From: Polydactylus sextarius
Taxonomy: Eukaryota > Chordata > Actinopteri > Polynemidae
DNA: 64,000 bases
Assembly: GCA_016801845.1 (NCBI GenBank)
Contig: CM028915.1
Location: forward strand, 9,793,001-9,857,000
Direction of reading: 5' to 3'
Position numbers and translations under genes: made by a program. Shown here in pieces: positions 12,568 through 26,300 of this stretch. The notes beneath the pieces were generated by a model that saw nothing but the letters and a program-made list of their open reading frames with translations, was not told the DNA's origin and made no database searches. Each line of letters starts with the position of its first letter. The stretch's first letter is position 1.

Positions 12568-14232
12568 AATTTGTTATAAATATAAAATGATATTATGTGC
12601 ACATTAAGGCTGAAAAACACAGACATTCACAGGCAGATATTACAAAATGACAATTCTCCTTTAAAAATGGCTGGAAACACACATAACCATCAACGTGTAC
12701 AAATATTTTGTCAATATTACAAAACAAAATGATTGCAGCTGATGGGGGTATCCATATTCTTTGGTCCACTGGCATTAAAAATGTGTAAATCCATCGTATT
12801 GTTAGGAAGTTTTTCATCTTCAATGCATTCCATTTAGACAGTCCAGGATTGTGGCTGGTCTCCTGTTTTACATAAAATAAAAAATAGCACTGCTAGGCTA
12901 GGTGACAGCATTATATTTTACCAGTCAGTATAAAACAAGTAAAGAGATCAAGAGCAGCTTGAAAATAAATTATATGTTTGTCTGCCCAAACATCTGTTAC
13001 GTTCAAGTCTTTTAGAGTGTTTCACAAAATACATTCTCTCTATGGCTGATTTCAATTGACCACAATAGCAGAAAAGTTAAGTGTGCAGGAGAAAAAAGCA
13101 CAGCAGCAACAGATGAAAGCAAGAACAGCAAGTTAAGAACAGCAAAACAATTACTGTAAACATCCTGTAGCAACTAACTGTATGTTATGCACTAAAAGCA
13201 CATGAGCAGAGAAAAAAAAAACAGGCTACTTGAGCCACACTTCCCTTCTCTCATAGATCATTGACAGTGATTCCATCTGTGAGCTTTGTCCATAGGTGCT
13301 CAGAGAAACAACTTCTCACAATAATGCAAAGAATCAAAAGAAACATCAGTAAGTTAAAAATAGTTTTCTGTACCTAGAAACCTATCCAGTGTAAGCTGGA
13401 GCAAATGAAAGGTGGTACTTTGAAAGTTGCCACCGCAGAGTAGGTCTCCAGCAGTTAACTGAGCGATGTGGTGAAATTTCCCTACACCTTTGTGTATTAA
13501 CAATCTGGAATCTGATTAACTACCTCTAGCAAAGCAAAGAAACCTTATTTCAGTAAATGACTTGTGCCTCTGCTGATTAAATTTGAAGACTGAACAGAGA
13601 GTCTTAATAAAGTTTTACAGTTGTGTGCATTTGATATAATATTCTACTAGATATAAGTCCTTTGCATTATCAGTCATTGTCACTGATCACTGGAAAAAAC
13701 ATAAACATAGTTAAAGGTTGAGGACTTAAATATATATGCATATGCATGCATGCTCATTAAAATGAAGTCCAGCTTAAAACAGCACGACAACATAATCGAT
13801 TCCTTTACATAACATAAGCGCTATAATTTCACAACTTTCTTCTATGAATAAGGAACACTTACGGTGACTTTAAATAGCACAGTTGGTACAATCATATTAC
13901 AACAGTGAATGAAAGTGTTATTTGATAAGCTGAGGGCAAAGTCCAAGAATACTTTTTGCATTTCCAGTAGCCAGCTGAAAGTATATTATCCACATTGGCA
14001 TTGTTATAAAACAGTGCTCCTTGATGGGGAAAGTCATGTGTCAACATCTCTTTGACAGGCACTTCATAAGATTCCATCGTCATCTAAAATGCAAGAAAAC
14101 TGCAGATTATCCTCTTGGTTTCTTTGATAAGTTTTCTCTTGTGCTTTTCCTTTAAGAATCCTTTTCCTGATTCCACACAAGCATCAATGACGCATTCTTG
14201 TGTCAGAGAAGCTGTGCCATGTTACATGCCAA
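12429..14232 (-). other. vcan: vcan 3' UTR (predicted)
   Basis: From the vcan stop codon at 14233-14235 the first AATAAA hexamers I find on the - strand are an overlapping pair at 12429-12439, giving a 3' UTR of about 1.8 kb. No coding potential is evident. The exact end is inferred from the hexamers only. Confidence 0.5.
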
Positions 14233-14390
14233 TCACTGTCTCTTCTGTTTATGTTCAGTCCTGTCTCTCCTTCCCCGATAGCGCTGATGGTGAAAGCTGA
14301 GGGCCTCATCTTGCCATCTTTTGAAGTTGTTGATGCTGTAGAGACTATTGTGCTGATGTTTTCTGATAATAGTCCTCTGATAGTTTGATG
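14233..14390 (-). CDS. vcan: vcan last coding exon: basic C-terminal tail
   Basis: Starts by completing the proline of MNPSNYQRT and ends in a very basic tail (RYRGRRDRTEHKQKRQ) before TGA at 14235-14233. The start matches the conserved tail start of versican, and the length (about 52 codons) is similar to the family. Acceptor TTGACAG. Confidence 0.92.
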
Positions 14391-17300
14391 CTGTCAATGA
14401 AAAATAAAATATTAGTTATAATGTTTGTCAAAATTCTGTACAACATGAGACACACAAAACAATGTAGATCTTTTAGAGCAGAATTCGCTGTACTTACGAT
14501 TCATGCAGGTGATTTTAGGGATATCCCACTGTCCATCCCCACGACAACGGATAATTGGGACATGCCTCTGAATAAAGCCTGTCCGACACTGGTACCTTAC
14601 CAGTGAGTTGATCTCGTATCTCTCACGTTTCTTACCAAACGTCCGTGCATTCTCAACCAGAGGGGGCTGGCTACAGGCCACTGAGACACAGAAGTGACAA
14701 TAACAGTGAATAGGGAATACAGCAGCAGATCACTTGTTTTCCTTTGCACATTTATAAAGTAAGAGTAAGGTGCTTAAGTATTAAGAGTTAAAAGTAATTT
14801 TCTGTTCTACCTGTGCCCTTCTTGCAGGTGAATGTGAGATGGTAGTTGCAAGGAACGTCATTCCACTGGCCGTCTTCATGCCAGATCATCACTACACAAT
14901 CCTCACCAGAGGAGAAGAAGCTGTCAGGCTGGTTGGGCCTCCAGTTTTCATATTGCTAAAACAAGAGCAGAGTATATAGAGTAAGACATGGAAATGTGTT
15001 TTGTCTGTTTCAGTAGCCTTTCCTTTGAATGCATTTGATTGACCCCATCATAAAATGTATACATTATACCTATCTATAAATAGATATTTCAGTATTTATA
15101 TTATATCATTATAACCGTCATTGTACCATGTTTTAGGAATGTTTACCTTTTATGTATATTTGGTTTGTCTGTTTACATGATCAATACTTGTATTCTAATA
15201 CAACTTTCTGTTTGCAGAAATAGAGAACCTGTGCTTTTTGACAGCAGATACTCAACACTGTAATTTTAACTGATGACCACACGAGGGAGCAAATGTATGT
15301 TTCTATGATCTTTCTATTATCAATTCAGCTCATAGCGCAAACTCAGCAACTATGATGTCACAATAGTTTGGTGACCCATCCTGGCTTTGTTTGTCAGCAT
15401 ATTAACATAGTTTGCACTAAAACAATGTTAATTTCACAACCAGCTACAAAGCTCACAGTAAGCCACAATATGTTCCTATAAAATGGTAACTAAGAATATT
15501 TGGACAGGTTTCTGAAACACTAGCGACTTGTATCATGTACTAATGTGACTTTATTTACCTGGCATGCTTTATATTTTGTATCCACTTACAGGTACTGTGT
15601 GTTCAGAGATAACTGGTTTTGTGATAACAGACAAATGGGAGTGTTGTGTCATTTCATCACACAGTTTTCATACCCAACATTACATGTGTAATTGTGTTGG
15701 AACAAAATTCCACACCCTGAGATGTACATTTACACACTTATGGAGTATACACACAGCTGTTGTACTGGAAATGATGCTACCTGCAGTCTGTCAGCGCTTT
15801 TTAGGTTCAAACAGTTTCTTCAAAGATGTCAACCCCCCCCCCAATTCTTCCAATCATGCCATGAGGCTCTGCTTCCCTGTCATTATGGTTAACAAACACA
15901 CATTGACTTCCTGTTCTGTTCACTTCCAGTTAACAAATAGGTGACCTATCAACTGCACAGCAGGCCAGTATCCTCTTCAAAATAATCAAACAAACTTTGA
16001 TCACCACCAGATGCACACACTCACTCACAAATATTTAAAGACACTTCAGCTTGGGTTTTTCAGGCCCTGCAGTTGTTATTAATCCGTTTTCTTTGTGGTT
16101 TCTTTTTTTGGTTGGTTTGTTTGTTTTTTTGTTTTTGTTTTTTATGTAAATCGTTCACACTTCTTTTAAAAACTGTCTTTATCTATTATTTCTACATTTA
16201 CTGTGGGTGACCACCCACGTTGACCCCCCTGGGTTACTATCGAGTTCTTTCCTCTTTCTACAGCTCAGCACAGGTGCTGTCCATCTGTGTGCCTGCCTGT
16301 CTGATGGCCCTTTGCCTGGGTGGTTGCCTGCTGGTCTGGCCCCCTGTGTATATAGGGGTTACACAGGGTCCATACCTGTCTACGCCTGCCAAATCCGCTT
16401 TTACACAGTGTCGCTCACACCCTCATCACCCCTCAATCTCCCAGCTGAGCAAGGGTCTCCACAGGCGGTCTGTGCTTATCTTTTAAGCCCCAGGCTGTGT
16501 CTATGTTTCCCCTATCCCTAGCCCTGGAGGATTATCTTTGAAGTGAGGACATCAGTCTGTACAACACAGATGCACATAGTCATTAGCCACTTTCCTGTCT
16601 TGTGAGGAGGCTCATCAGCAGCTAAAACCACAATAGTAAACACATACTTTTATGATATGTGCATTTTTCTTCTGGGCACACTCTCTCATAATGGGTTGTC
16701 ATTGTTGCAGTTACTTCTTTTCTTAAAATATACTCACTCTGACTAAATTGATTCAATGGTGCCTTATAGAATGTTGTGCATCTATTACTACAGCAGTCAC
16801 CAACCAAGAAGTAGCGATATGAGGCAGTACGAAGCAGAGTATGTCATGAGAAAGTCACAGCCCCCGAAAGACATGACTCTCCCTAGATGACTGTGTCTGT
16901 CATCGACATCACTTCCAAATATTTACACTGTCTCTGTGCCATGTTTGTTGAGAAAAAATATGTGAGAAAGCAACCTATCTTACCATAGGACTGCCGTCAG
17001 TCCAACGGAAGTCACTGTCAAACATCTTATCATTCAGGCCAATCCACTGGTAGTCCTGTCCAAGACCTGCCATACAGGGCAAAGTGAAACACAGCAGATT
17101 ATATTTTTCTGTGGCCATACATCCTTTTTAGGATTGTTCAGTTACAAAAACTGCAAAAAGAAACAAGAGAAGCCATTTGCATATAAGAACTTTTACTATT
17201 TTAATCTTATCAGGTACTATAGGTTTCATTAAAGATTAAGAGCGTGATTATGTCACTGTGCTTACGTTTGATTATGTACAACTGGAATCTTTAACTCACG

Positions 17301-20300
17301 GTTGACAAACTGTTGTTCCTCATGGGAGAGGATGCTGGTGAGATGAGCTCCCTGCATACGACACTCTCTTTCTGCTGTGTCCCAGTTTCTTCTGTGGGGG
17401 AAATACTTATAGCAGTGGCCCTGAAACTTATGCCAGCCATAGCCACATATTTCTGTATCTGGTGGAAGTGAAAGTGAGACAGAATAACAATGAATGAAAA
17501 ACACATTTGTACCAGATCAACATCAACCAGATCAACAATATCAATGGCCAACACACATTTTTGAAGGAGGGTCAAATTTGAGCTGTTTCCACCATCCTTG
17601 CATGAACCTATCTCACCACTACCATAATAATTATGACATCTAATCTAGGGCATGCAGTACTCCTAACTGACTATAATAACCCTTCAGGCCTCCTGTTATC
17701 TCTTACTATTGTCTTCTTCAAGATGAAAGAGAAACATTAGATTAGATTAGCTCCACCCCCCAGCACAAGAGGCACAAGTAGGAACAACACAAGAAGTAAT
17801 TCGATTTAGTGCCAACTACTTCTTAAAGTTATGATTATCATTGATAAGCCAAATTATGCAAAACCGAAGTGCTAAATTGAGATAAGTATTGTTAGACTCA
17901 TGGTTGACTTCACAGAACATTAGCCACATGGTTGTAAATGGGTCGCATTTAAGTTAAACCCTGAGGCCTTTCCCAGTCACCCTTGTTACCACTGTCACCT
18001 TTACCCATTTGAGGTGTGTCTTAACTGCAGTAACTCAGTTTACACTGTGTCTGTCTGTCCCCCTTCTCAATCCAACCCGTGTCAACTGCCTGTGTGTCTG
18101 AAAAAGACTAAAGCTCAAGGGTGCTTGATGAAACCCAAGTATTATCAAACACACCAGACCTTAAGACAACAATAAAAAGAGACTGTGAAAAGTTATTATG
18201 ATGAGAGATCATCTTTATTTTATCTACTTTTTACTCTGTGAATGCCCGGGAAACCCCTTAGACAGTGCCCAGCTGTATACAGCTGAAAGTTTAATGACTA
18301 AGGGACTATTTCCCAGGGACTCAAGTAGGTGATTACATTAAGTATTTTATCAAGCGAAATGAAAATAACAGTTTAGATCAATGGTTGGAACCACCTGCAA
18401 TATTAATGACATGAAAAGCCTTAATCCTAAATCAAATTGTCAGAGAAAAGATAGGAGAGCTCATCAAATTAACCACAAACTTACCCTCCTCACAGTACAG
18501 CCCAGAATAGCTTGGGAGGCAGACACATGTGAAGGAAGCTATCCCATCCACACACGTGCCTCCATTGCGGCAAGGGTTTGACTGGCACTCATCAATATCT
18601 GGATTAAAAAACACATGCATTTAATAACAGGATAAATGGCCAAAACAACTCATATTCCCTGGAACAATAAAACTAAAAGACCAGAATAAATCTAATGCTT
18701 TAAATGTGTAAAAGATAATGCAGTTACATGAATTGTTGGTATACAAATTCTTACCTGTCTGACAACGATATCCACTGTAACCAGGAGCACAGCTACAGGT
18801 GTAGGTGCTTCCAATTTTGTAGCAAGTTCCCCCATTCAGACAAATTTCTTCAGAACATGAATGAACACCTATTTTGGGGGTTTAATAAAAAAATCAAAAT
18901 ACATTTATTTTCTGACCTCACACCTTCTGTGGTATTTCATTAAAAGCCATTTAAAGAAACATACCTGGAATATCAACAGTCTCGCCAAGAACAGTGTATC
19001 CTAAATCAAGTCCTTTATCTGGTTGGGCAGTTGTTTCCTCCCCCTTTATTGGTGGTTCACCTTGAACAGGTGGTGGCTTTGCAGTTGGGTCACTGGTCAC
19101 TTTCTTATTCTCAGAAAAAGATGACAGAGTGGCTGCTATCGATTGAACTGACACTGTCTGGGTTTGTGCCTGAGCTTGTAACGTTGTTAATTCTATATGG
19201 GTATTCATGGGAACCCCTGGTTTCCCAGATGTACCATCAGCACTAGTAGATGCCATGTTTGAAGCTGTGGTAGCATTTACCTTGAATATAGTCTGGACTT
19301 CATCTGGGGACAGAGACAGTTCCTCTGTACTGTCAGTCTTTGGATTCTTTGTACTGATCAATTCTCCAGATCCACTCTCAGAGCTACCAGGCCTATTTTC
19401 AGTCACAGTGCTAAGGACAGGGGATAATTTTGTAGAGGCTGATAGAAGCTCAGAGGTAATGTTCTCAACAACATCACTGTTCATCTTAGCAGTGCTTGCT
19501 GTGGTCATGGATTCTTCTGAGCTGCTGCTGCTGCTGCTATTTTCTAAAGCGTCTTCAGGACTAGAGGGTGATGCCAAACTAACAGTAGCAGAGGGAATGG
19601 CAGTGGTAGGTAGTGTTATTACAGGTGTCTGACTTGCCTTTTCTTTTGAACTACTTTCACTACTGCTCACTGAGTCAATAGATTCACTTTGAGGTGTTTG
19701 AGAATCAGCAGGTGGTGTAGTACTTAACACTGCTATTTTTTCTTGTGTTGTAGTTTGACTGTTTAATGGAACACCCTCAACAATGGGATATGGTGATTCA
19801 TAATCTGGGGTTGGATAAATGGTATTATCAGAATAATTGTAATCAGTTTCTGCCGTACCACCACTTAGAACTTCAAAAGTGGTTTCAAGTATCCCATCGG
19901 AGGCAGATCCAACTTCAGCCGCTGAAGAAGTGACAGGTAGAGTGTTTGATTCTGTAATATGATTTGCAAAAATAGGGTGAGTTGTGGTCAGTGACACATC
20001 CCCAGAAGAATGACCAGAGTGCGGGTGATGTGTTAGAGTTATATCTGACTTGAACTGTTCAAATGGTTCCCGGGGATTTGTTAGAGGCTGTACAGGGGAA
20101 ACTGTTGTGGCAAATTGGATCATAACATCAGCAGTGGCCTGAGTGGACCTTTCACCGGAGGCTTGGTCATGTGTAGCTGATTTTGATGTATCTATCTCTG
20201 ATGTTTCCACTGGACTTAACACTGTTGAAGATACTGTCCCAACAGCTGCAGTTTCAGGTTTCATGGACTTGGCAGTTGTGGGTTTCGGTGCTATGGGTTC

Positions 20301-23300
20301 AAACTCAGCAGGCTCTGTTCCTTTAGAATCTAAAATTTGATCTGTGATCTCTGTACTATTATCCAGTGGAGTCGATGTAAATCCACTCTGGGGAGTCACA
20401 TCACTAGGTTCAAAGTGCTGACTTGATGATTCACTGAGCAACATCTGGCTCGTTGTGGGTAACAAAGTTTTCTCAGAGGAAATGTCAATGTGAGGATAAT
20501 GAGTAAATGTAATATCAGACCTTGTCTGTTGGAAGGACTCCTTGGGTTGAGTTGTATCTGGTTCAGGGACAAAAGTAGTGACAAACTGGACCATCACATC
20601 AGACATATCCTTTGTGCTGACCATAGACTCTTTAATTGACATCAGAGTGACTGAACTGGTGGGGGTAGTTAGGGTTTGAGAAAGCACAGATGAAGAGGCA
20701 GTGAAAGACTCAATCACTTCCTCGGTGGAGGTCTCACCTGATAAATGAGTCTCAATAGGGGAAATTGTGGTTAGATCAAATTTTTCTTCTGAGCCTGACA
20801 CAGCAGTGGCTGGAGTGGCACGTGGTGTTGATGTGACTGTCTCTTCATTCAATGTCTTCAATGTAGAAACACCCTCCACAGTTGATGGCGTTGATTGTGA
20901 ATATTCAGAAGGGGTTGAAGCAAATGACAAATCAGTTGCTGAGATGCTATGTAATTTTACTGGAGTAGGAGTATAGTTGGCACAATCAGTCGCTGAACCT
21001 TCTACATCCTCTGTTGCCTCCAACTTTTGTGTCAGAGTAACTGCTGTGATACCTCCAGCTTCCTCTGTCAGAATGGTTGGATAAACTGAAGAGGAGGAAA
21101 CAATGGAGATTATATCTACATCAATAATATCATTACTTTCTTTGATACGCTCAGAAATGGAGGTGCTCCCCATCGCATTGTCTGTAACTGTAGAGAAAAG
21201 CTCATCTTCACCTTTTACATCCTCTGTCAATAAGATGGTTGTGCTGGTTGATGGTTTAGACACATGCAAGACCATGGTTGGCATTTGTTCAGTTAGATCA
21301 GACTCAGGTTGGCTGTTACTGGGAGTAATGATTTCAACCTGTTGGTCTGTCACACTATGATATATAATGGAGGGAATTGGAGTGGTCATTGATGCAAATT
21401 TATCTTGTTTATTGCTGAAGCTTACTGTGGTGAAATCAACAGTACCTTCATCACTAATCGTGGCTCCAGTTGCATGAGACAGTGTAGTTGTATAGGAGGA
21501 TTGTGTTATGTGGTCAGCTATAGAAACTTCATCTTTCCCAACACTTGAAACTGAAGACTCTGTTGCTTCAGAAATGGTGGCTTCTGGAGTAATTCCATAC
21601 TCCTGTGAGACAGCCTGTTCATCAGAGGTTGGTGTGACTGAAACCAAGATTTTAGTTTGACCTGCTGTTTCTCCAAATGTGATGCTCTTAATTGCTGAAG
21701 GCTTTGATGTAAATATCTCAGTGGTTTGGTCATCATAAGACTTTTCATCTGTCAAAGATGAATCTGGCCTTTGAGTGGTGGTATATACTGTTGTGATATT
21801 TGGCTTCTCAGTGATGTAGAAAGAGGAAGCTACAGTGCCAGTAGATGTTTGTGAAGTAATATTGGACCTGTCTGATATTTGGTCACTGTCTGTGCTAGTA
21901 ACAGCACCAGGAGACACTGTGATTTGTTTTGTAGCTGCTACTGTACTGGACACCATAGGAGGAACTGTGACTGGTGCAAAGGTAGCTGATCCACCCAAAA
22001 GGTCACCTGACCCATCATCCTCACCAGAAGAGTCAACGATTGAGACATCACTGCTCTCCTTGGTGCTTGTTATGTGTGGAGAATGTGTTGATGACATAAA
22101 TTCCTTGGGAGGCTGTGTGCTGGAGTGTTTCAAGGATGTAGTGCTCAACATGCCAGATGTGCTTTCAGTCTCATCTAATTCAGTCTCATCTGTCGTCACA
22201 ATAAATTCATCCTGGGGTTTTGTGGTAGTCTCAGTTGATATCTCTGCATCAGAACCGTCTGTTCTTGACTCTGAATCATCCTCACCAGATAAGTCACCAG
22301 GGCTCTTAAAGTTAGTAGATGTTTCCTTTGAAGGAAATACAGTGACACTAGGGATTTCCTTAGGTCGAGAGGATGGTGGTTCTAGGGGTAATTCATCTAT
22401 ATGTAAGGATATGTCATCTCCTGAACATTCTTCTTCAGACAAACTACCACTTCCTGAATCATCCACTGGTATCGTTGTTGCTTCAATTTTGGTAGATGTT
22501 TTTGGTGAAAAATACTTGGGTGTTGGTGTTATCGATACTGACTGCTTGGTAGAAATTGTACTTTCCATAAATGTTAGTGTCTCAGTACTGAACATAGAAT
22601 AGGTAGGGGTCTCTGTGCTGAATAAAGAAGGAGTTTCAGCACCTGAGCCCTCATATTCTGTAGTGGCCACAGAAGACATGTCTGTCTTGTTCAAAACAGC
22701 AAAAGTTGAGGGCTTTTCTGTTGTCTTATCTGTAGCAGCACTGTCCTGTGTACCAATAGGCAGTGCTGTTGGTTTCTCCGTGCTAAACAAAGATGATGCC
22801 ATAGAAGATGCAGTCGGTTTGCTCAGCTGATCAGTTGTCTTATCACTGGAACTCGTTTCATCTGTTGTTGGGAATTTGGAGCTTTCCTCTGTTGTTATGG
22901 AAACAGCACGTGTCTGAACTGTGGTAACACTCTTTTGAGTTTCAGGTGATACTGATGTTGGTTTTTCACTACTGAACAGGGAAGTAGGTGCAGTAACAGC
23001 AGTTTTTGAAATATCACTTCCTGTGGATTGAGGTGATGCTGTGACTGATGGAGAACCTGTCGTCAGCATTGAAGGCACAGTACTGACTGTAATCAGTGAC
23101 TCCTTATCGAAATCAGAAAAGGTGCCTCCAGAACCGTCAGTATCACTTGGAGTGGAAAACACCACTGATGACATTGATGATGTTTCAGGTCCCATGGTTG
23201 ATCCAATGATGGAGGGAACAGATTCCACACTTGTAGATATACTACTCATACCATCTTCATTAGTGCTGGAAAGAGTAGATGATATGACGGTAGCCAAACT

Positions 23301-26300
23301 TGGAGTGGCTGTTATCGAACTTGATGATGTTTCAAAAGACACTGGAGAATCCCATGGATCTTTTGGAAGCTGTGATGTTGTTGTTTCGTCCACCTCTAGA
23401 ATCTCTGTTGTTCTAGATGACACTGTTATTGGTGTCGCCGTGCTGAATAAAGAAGGAGTTTCAGCACCTGAGCCCTCATATTCGTTAGTGGCCACAGAAG
23501 ACATGTCTGTCTTGTTCAAAACAGCAAAAGTTGAGGGCTTTTCTGTTGTCTTATCTGTAGCAGCACTGTCCTGTGTACCAACAGGCAGTGCTGTTGGTTT
23601 CTCCGTGCTGAACAATGATGATGCCATAGAAGATGCAGTTGGTTTGCTCAACTGATCAGTTGTCTTATCTCTCGTTTCATCTGTTGTTGGGAATTTGGAG
23701 CTTTCCTCTGTGGTTATGGAAACAGCACATGTCTGAACTGTGGTAACACTCTTTTGAGTTTCAGGTGATACTGATGTTGGTTTTTCACTAATGAACAGGG
23801 AAGTAGGTGCAGTAACAGCAGTTTTTGAAATATCACTTCCTGTGGATTGAGGTGATGCTGTGACTGATGGATTACCTGTTGCCAGCATTGAAGGCACAGT
23901 ACTGACTGTAATCAGTGACTCCTTATCGAAATCAGAAGAGGTGTCTCCAGAACCGTCAGTATCACTTGGAGTGGAAAACACCACTGATAACATTGATGAT
24001 GTGTCAGTTCCTATGGTTGATCCAATGATGGAGGGAACAGATTCCACACTTGTAGATATACTACTTATACCATCTTCATCCGTGCTGGAAAGAGTAGATG
24101 ATATGACAGTAGCCAAACTTGGAATGGCTGTTATCGAACTTGATGATGTTTCAAAAGACACTGGAGAATCCCATGGATCTTTTGGAAGCTGTGATGTTGT
24201 TGTTTCGTCCACCTCTAGAATCTCTGTTGTTCTAGATGACACTGTTATTGGTGTCTCCGTGCTAAATAAAGAAGGAGTTTCAGCACCTGAGCCCTCATAT
24301 TCTGTAGTGGCCACAGAAGACATGTCTGTCTTGTTCAAAACAGCAAAAGTTGAGGGCTTTTCTGTTGTCTTATCTGTAGCAGCACTGTCCTGTGTACCAA
24401 TAGGCAGTGCTGTTGGTTTCTCCGTGCTGAACAATGATGATGCCATAGAAGATGCAGTCGGTTTGCTCAGCTGATCAGTTGTCTTATCACTGGAACTCGT
24501 TTCATCTGTTGTTGGGAATTTGGAGCTTTCCTCTGTGGTTATGGAAACAGCACGTGTCTGAACTGTGGTAACACTCTTTTGAGTTTCAGGTGATACTGAT
24601 GTTGGTTTTTCACTACTGAACAGGGAAGTAGGTGCAGTAACAGCAGTTTTTGAAATATCACTTCCTGTGGATTGAGGTGATGCTGTGACTGATGGATTAC
24701 CTGTTGCCAGCATTGAAGGCACAGTACTGACTGTAATCAGTGACTCCTTATCGAAATCAGAAGAGGTGTCTCCAGAACCGTCAGTATCACTTGGAGTGGA
24801 AAACACCACTGATAACATTGATGATGTTTCAGTTCCTATGGTTGATCCAATGATGGAGGGAACAGATTCCACACTTGTAGATATACTACTTATACCATCT
24901 TCATCCGTGCTGGAAAGAGTAGATGATATGACGTTAGCCAAACTTGGAATGGCTGTTATCGAACTTGATGATGTTTCAAAAGACACTGGAGAATCCCATG
25001 GATCTTTTGGAAGCTGTGATGTTGTTGTTTCGTCCACCTCTAGAATCTCTGTTGTTCTAGATGACACTGTTATTGGTGTCGCCGTGCTGAATATAGAAGG
25101 AGTTTCAGCACCTGAGCCCTCAAATTCGTTAGTGGCCACAGAAGACATGTCTGTCTTGTTCAAAACAGCAAAAGTTGAGGGCTTTTCTGTTGTCTTATCT
25201 GTAGCAGCACTGTCCCGTGTACCAATAGGCAGTGCTGTTGGTTTCTCCGTGCTGAACAATGATGATGCCATAGAAGATGCAGTCGGTTTGCTCAGCTGAT
25301 CAGTTGTCTTATCACTGGAACTCGTTTCATCTGTTGTTGGGAATTTGGAGCTTTCCTCTGTTGTTATGGAAACAGCACGTGCCTGAACTGTGGTAACACT
25401 CTTTTGAGTTTCAGGTGATACTGATGTTGGTTTTTCACTACTGAACAGGGAAGTAGGTGCAGTAACAGCAGTTTTTGAAATATCACTTCCTGTGGATTGA
25501 GGTGATGCTGTGACTGATGGAGAACCTGTCGCCAGCATTGAAGGCACAGTACTGACCGTAATCAGTGACTCTTTATCGAAATCAGGAGAGGTGTCTCCAG
25601 AGCCGTCAGTATCACTTGGAGTGGAAAACAGCACTGATGACATTGATGATGTTTCAGTTCCCATGGTTGATCCAATGATGGAGGGAACAGATTCCACACT
25701 TGTAGATATACTACTTATACCATCTTCATCAGTGCTGGAAAGAGTAGATGATATGACGGTAGCCAAACTTGATGATGTTTCAAAAGACACTGGAGAATCC
25801 CATGGATCTTTTGGAAGCTGTGATGTTGTTGTTTCGTCCACCTCTAGAATCTCTGTTGTTCTAGATGACACTGTTATTGATGTCGCCGTGCTGAATAAAG
25901 AAGGAGTTTCAGCACCTGAGCCCTCAAATTCGTTAGTGGCCACAGAAGACATGTCTGTCTTGCTCAAAACAGCAAAAGTTGAGGGCTTTTCTGTTGTCTT
26001 ATCTGTAGCAGCACTGTCCCATGTACCAATAGGCAGTGCTGTTGGTTTCTCCGTGCTGAACAATGATGATGCCATAGAAGATGCAGTCGGTTTGCTCAGC
26101 TGATCAGTTGTCTTATCACTGGAACTCGTTTCATCTGTTGTTGGGAATTTGGAGCTTTCCTCTGTTGTTATGGAAACAGCACGTGTCTGAACTGTGGTAA
26201 TACTCTTTTGAGTTTCAGGTGATACTGATGTTGGTTTTTCACTACTGAACAGGGAAGTAGGTGCAGTAACAGCAGTTTTTGAAATATCACTTCCTGTGGA

